A stretch of DNA of 64,000 bases, from the NCBI GenBank assembly GCA_958299035.1, contig CATQJL010000316.1, forward strand, positions 16,090,347 to 16,154,346. The letters run 5' to 3'. Origin of the DNA: Cylicocyclus nassatus. Lineage: Eukaryota > Nematoda > Chromadorea > Rhabditida > Strongylidae. Below, piece after piece: positions 61,281 to 64,000 of this stretch; position 1 is the first letter of the stretch; every line of letters begins with the position of its first letter. The notes under the pieces were generated by a model. It saw only the letters and a program-made list of their open reading frames with translations, did no database searches and was not told the DNA's origin. A program made the position numbers and the translations under genes.

Positions 61281-62274
61281 TAGGTTAGTGCAAAAGTTTT
61301 GTCGGTTTCTTCAATCTATCGGCAAACACGCTGGAATGAAGATAAACAAACACTTCAAAATGTATCCGATGCAGAACTTCTCCCTCTCTCCGACTGATAA
61401 ACTCCCACTGTGTTCCGTTACGGGAGTGATGAGATATTTGCTGGAAATTATATCAACTCGTTTTTACCATGTCCGTCTTTTGCTAATTTTCAAAATTTTT
61501 GCATGAGACTTTCGGAGGAGCCCTAATAACCAGCAGATAACCTTTTGCCATCAGAAGCAATTTTTTGTGGCCCTACGGCTTGTCTTTCAGAATTTCTGCG
61601 ATTTATTTTTTGAAGTGACCAAATTTCACATTCATCCTATTTTAACCTTATAGAACATAAAATGTGAAACACTTCAGTCACCATTCGATGCAACTTCTTC
61701 TTCTCCCTTTAACACTTGTCTTTTTCGCCGAGACAGGCGAAATTTGTTGAAAAAAAAACGCAGTATTTCTCAATTTTAAGAGTGTGCACCGTAATTTATG
61801 TTCCAAAATCTTCATAATTCCAAGCGAAAATCGCTCAGGTAGCCTTTGTAATAATCGAATGTTGAAACCTCAGTATTCTGTAGGTTTTGCAGTTTGGTGC
61901 AATAACAGGTTATGCAATTCTTCCAAAACACAAGGCTTTTTTAAAATTATTTAGCAAAAACCATAAAATCAGCTGAAAACAAGGAAAAAACTGCATAAGT
62001 TGGCAAAAGGTTTGCCTCATCTGGTGGTTATTCGGGCTACTCCGGAAGTCTCATACACAAATTTTGAAAGTCAGCGAAAGTTAGACATGGTAAAAGCGAG
62101 TGATTACAATTTCCAGCAATTATCTCGTCGCAACGGGACACAATGGAAGTTAAGCAGCTGGAAAGAGAAAGAAACTCTGCATTGGACACATTTCAAAGTG
62201 TTAGTTTATCTTCATTCTAACGTGCTTGCCGATGGATTGAAAAAACCTGCAAAACTTTTTTTTGCATCAACCTA
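61281..62274. mobile_element. 1-kb foldback mariner-type element
   Basis: The left end TAGGTTAGTGCAAAAGTTTT and right end with AAAACTTTTTTTTGCATCAACCTA are inverted. About 280 bases of each arm pair (for example TGCTGGAAATT, CATGTC, TTTCAAAATTT and AATAACCA in mirror order), around a unique centre of about 400 bases. The truncated copy at 1-727 matches its left 700 bases. Confidence 0.85.
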
Positions 62275-62760
62275 TATGAAGCTGAATGTCTGTTGTATGT
62301 ATATTCCGAATACAATTCCATTTTTCAACCGATTTAGAAACTTGGCACAAACACACTTCGGAGAGGGGCGGGTGCCATAGGCTTCCTTCCTTTATCGATC
62401 GACATCGGTTTTGCCGATTTTATCGATTTTTATGCAAAGCTTGAAAGCAATGCTGGGAGTTGGCACAGGGGGTGATCGAGCATGCTGATTGCGAATACAA
62501 TATTATTACTTAGAACAATTTGCTACTTTTATCAATTTTGTCGATTTTTTGCAAAGTTTTAGTTACGGGGATTGGGAGCTGGCACAGTGTAAGTGAGCAT
62601 GCTGATTACTCACACAGCGGGAACAGGGGAATTGGAATATAGACTTAAGCTCAGGAAAAGGTTGTACAGGGGTACGGATGAGAGCTTCAGCATAGTGTTT
62701 TGACAGGGCTGGGCGGAGCCGGGTAAGCCAGCTAGTAAGAATATAAATTTCAAAGACGTC
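62275..62760. repeat. Dispersed family with GGGAGTTGG units, copy 2
   Basis: It starts TATGAAGCTGAATGTCTGTT and includes two units (GGGAGTTGGCACAGGGGGTG; GGGAGCTGGCACAGTG), then GGGCGGAGCCGGGTAAGCCA. These are the components of 24791-25345 in reverse order. Confidence 0.6.
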
Positions 62761-62909
62761 AATTGTACTGAATATTCTCAAGTTCTATAGCTTTATTATA
62801 TGTTTTCTGAAGTTTAATCACACTGATCGATGAATTTTATAGCTAGAACAAAGTAGTGAAAGCTTAAATTGCTCAAGACTAGTTAGAATAAACTTTCCGA
62901 TATGTGTAG

Positions 62910-63152
62910 CAGTGACGGTCGCAGGATTTCGGACCGGGGGGGGGGGGCGACAAAAATTTTTTTCCAATGAAGGTGCGTGGCATCAGCCACGCACTCCGAA
63001 AAAATTTTTGGGGTGCTTCTCAAAATTTTCGTGGGTCCCCAATCCCTAAAATCTGGAAAAAGGGGCGTGGCCTTAGCTACGCTCCCAAAAAAATTTTTTT
63101 ACGAGGCTAATTCAAATTTTGGGGGGCGCCCCCCCCTCGCGGTCCGCCACTA
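62910..63152. mobile_element. hAT-type MITE with perfect 8-bp target duplication
   Basis: ATGTGTAG occurs at 62902-62909 and 63153-63160. Between them the element begins CAGTGACGG and ends CCGCCACTA, with G-tract and C-tract inner arms. CAGTG-GCGG ends and an 8-bp duplication are typical of hAT elements. 243 bp, non-coding. Confidence 0.85.
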
Positions 63153-63160
63153 ATGTGTAG

Positions 63161-64000
63161 GTATCACATCAAATGCGACTATAAGGCGATGTCACAAAAA
63201 AAGCTGAGAGACAAAGGAATTTACTACGCGCTTCATAGCCAAGCACAGTCAACACCTACTCAGACAGTCGACGGCATATCTCCGGAGCAGAAATAGCAGA
63301 GCCGCGAGTTTCCCCAGCGGGGGTTTGCCACTCGTTCTCCGGAGCCCTCCCATTTTGTGCTCCTAAGACCTTCCATTTGTGCACCGGAGATCTCCCATTT
63401 TGTGCTCCGGAGCCCTCCCATTTTGCTCCCCCGCGGCATACTGTAACTAGCCCTAATCAAGCTCCAACCAACTATGCCTCTAAACCTCACCTTAATTAGC
63501 TCTAGACTAGGGTTGAGCAAACGGCGTGGCATACAACCGCCGGGTACCCCCCCCCCCACCCCCGGGTAGGAATGCAGCACGACCCTCCACCCCGTTCTCT
63601 ACCCCCTCCCTCTCACCCCCAGCGTTTGTAGATAGAAGATAGAAGAATAAAGAAACAAGACATTCATTTCAAATTGACTGCAAACAATCTACTGCAAATC
63701 GCAAAACAAAACTTTTCTTGTACAATGAGTTCGCTTCTGTCCATAGGTATCATAACATTTACTCCACGACGGCTGCAAGTATCGAATAGACGCAGTTGAG
63801 CGTGTAGTAATCACGCCATACGTACTGTCGCTTTGCTTGCACATTTTCTTATGAAAACGATTATCTGAGAAAACAGCGAGTCAAAAACCGGCTACCTGAC
63901 CTCCTCCTTCACTCTCCCCTATCTGACCCCGTGCCTCCGCTTTTTTGTAGGAATAAAAACAGGAACGCTTTGAGCTGATGTTGTAAACTCTTAATCGATG
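63161..64000. other. Fragment of the CTCAGACAG foldback family, then unannotated sequence
   Basis: CTCAGACAGTCGACGGCATA at 63260 resembles the end of the element at 15776, followed by repeated GCTCCGGAGCCCTCCCATTT-type words. No matching right end is seen. A C-tract lies near 63549. The last 400 bases show nothing I can support. Confidence 0.4.

Overview
This is a stretch of eukaryotic, almost certainly nematode, nuclear DNA: AT-rich, intron-rich, with a fragmented coding region and a very dense load of transposon remnants. The coding pieces read most naturally as a parasitic clade V (strongylid or hookworm-like) worm. That is my inference from the divergent neprilysin-type protease, the C. 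elegans-like transketolase exons, the CR1-like and RTE-like LINE tails, the Penelope-like element and the mariner-type terminal repeats. No prokaryotic genes, rRNA or CRISPR array are visible.

The host-gene backbone is one plus-strand M13 (neprilysin-like) metallopeptidase gene that runs through the whole window and continues past its end. I placed nine exons (about 10396-10570, 11013-11127, 19801-19937, 27082-27255, 38928-39089, 39625-39728, 39783-39945, 41508-41609, 59649-59744). Every join from exon 1 through exon 9 is phase-compatible. Introns reach 8-18 kb because they are packed with mobile DNA. The HExxH catalytic part would lie beyond the window.

Layout. 1-727: truncated foldback element. 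739-1098: 180-bp tandem duplication. 1560-4923: minus-strand CR1-like LINE with ORF1, endonuclease and RT, broken by frameshifts. 5237-6500: two foldback elements. 9020-9460: cluster of GCGGAAGTTCC-type repeats around a tRNA-like sequence. 9561-10275, 13033-13770, 56023-57581 and 57916-58591: one dispersed 0.7-kb family. 10675-10914: an unrecognised minus-strand exon candidate. 13813-21480: several nested inverted-repeat elements. 17195-17653 and 22860-24248: Penelope-like remnants, the second with RT and GIY-YIG domains. 28519-32071: foldback elements. 32292-33150: a possible minus-strand Cys-rich gene or pseudogene. 34880-38820: a segment bounded by inverted repeats that carries an intron-containing, broken transketolase copy plus pieces of a second gene. 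40530-41225: RTE-like LINE tail. 42535-43992: TTCGAA-rich foldback element with a nested 168-bp hairpin. 44509-49693: six mariner-type inverted-repeat elements, five of them joined end to end through TA dinucleotides. 49909-51400: another nested pair with a tandem duplication. 56684-57523: an insert with 3-bp target duplication and a tRNA-like segment. 59019-63152: further foldback and hAT-type elements.

The most unusual structures are the end-to-end chain of palindromic mariner-type elements and the inverted-repeat-bounded segment carrying host gene fragments inside the protease intron. Coordinates of coding exons come from reading splice sites and phase by eye; repeat borders come from matching terminal repeats and target duplications by eye.
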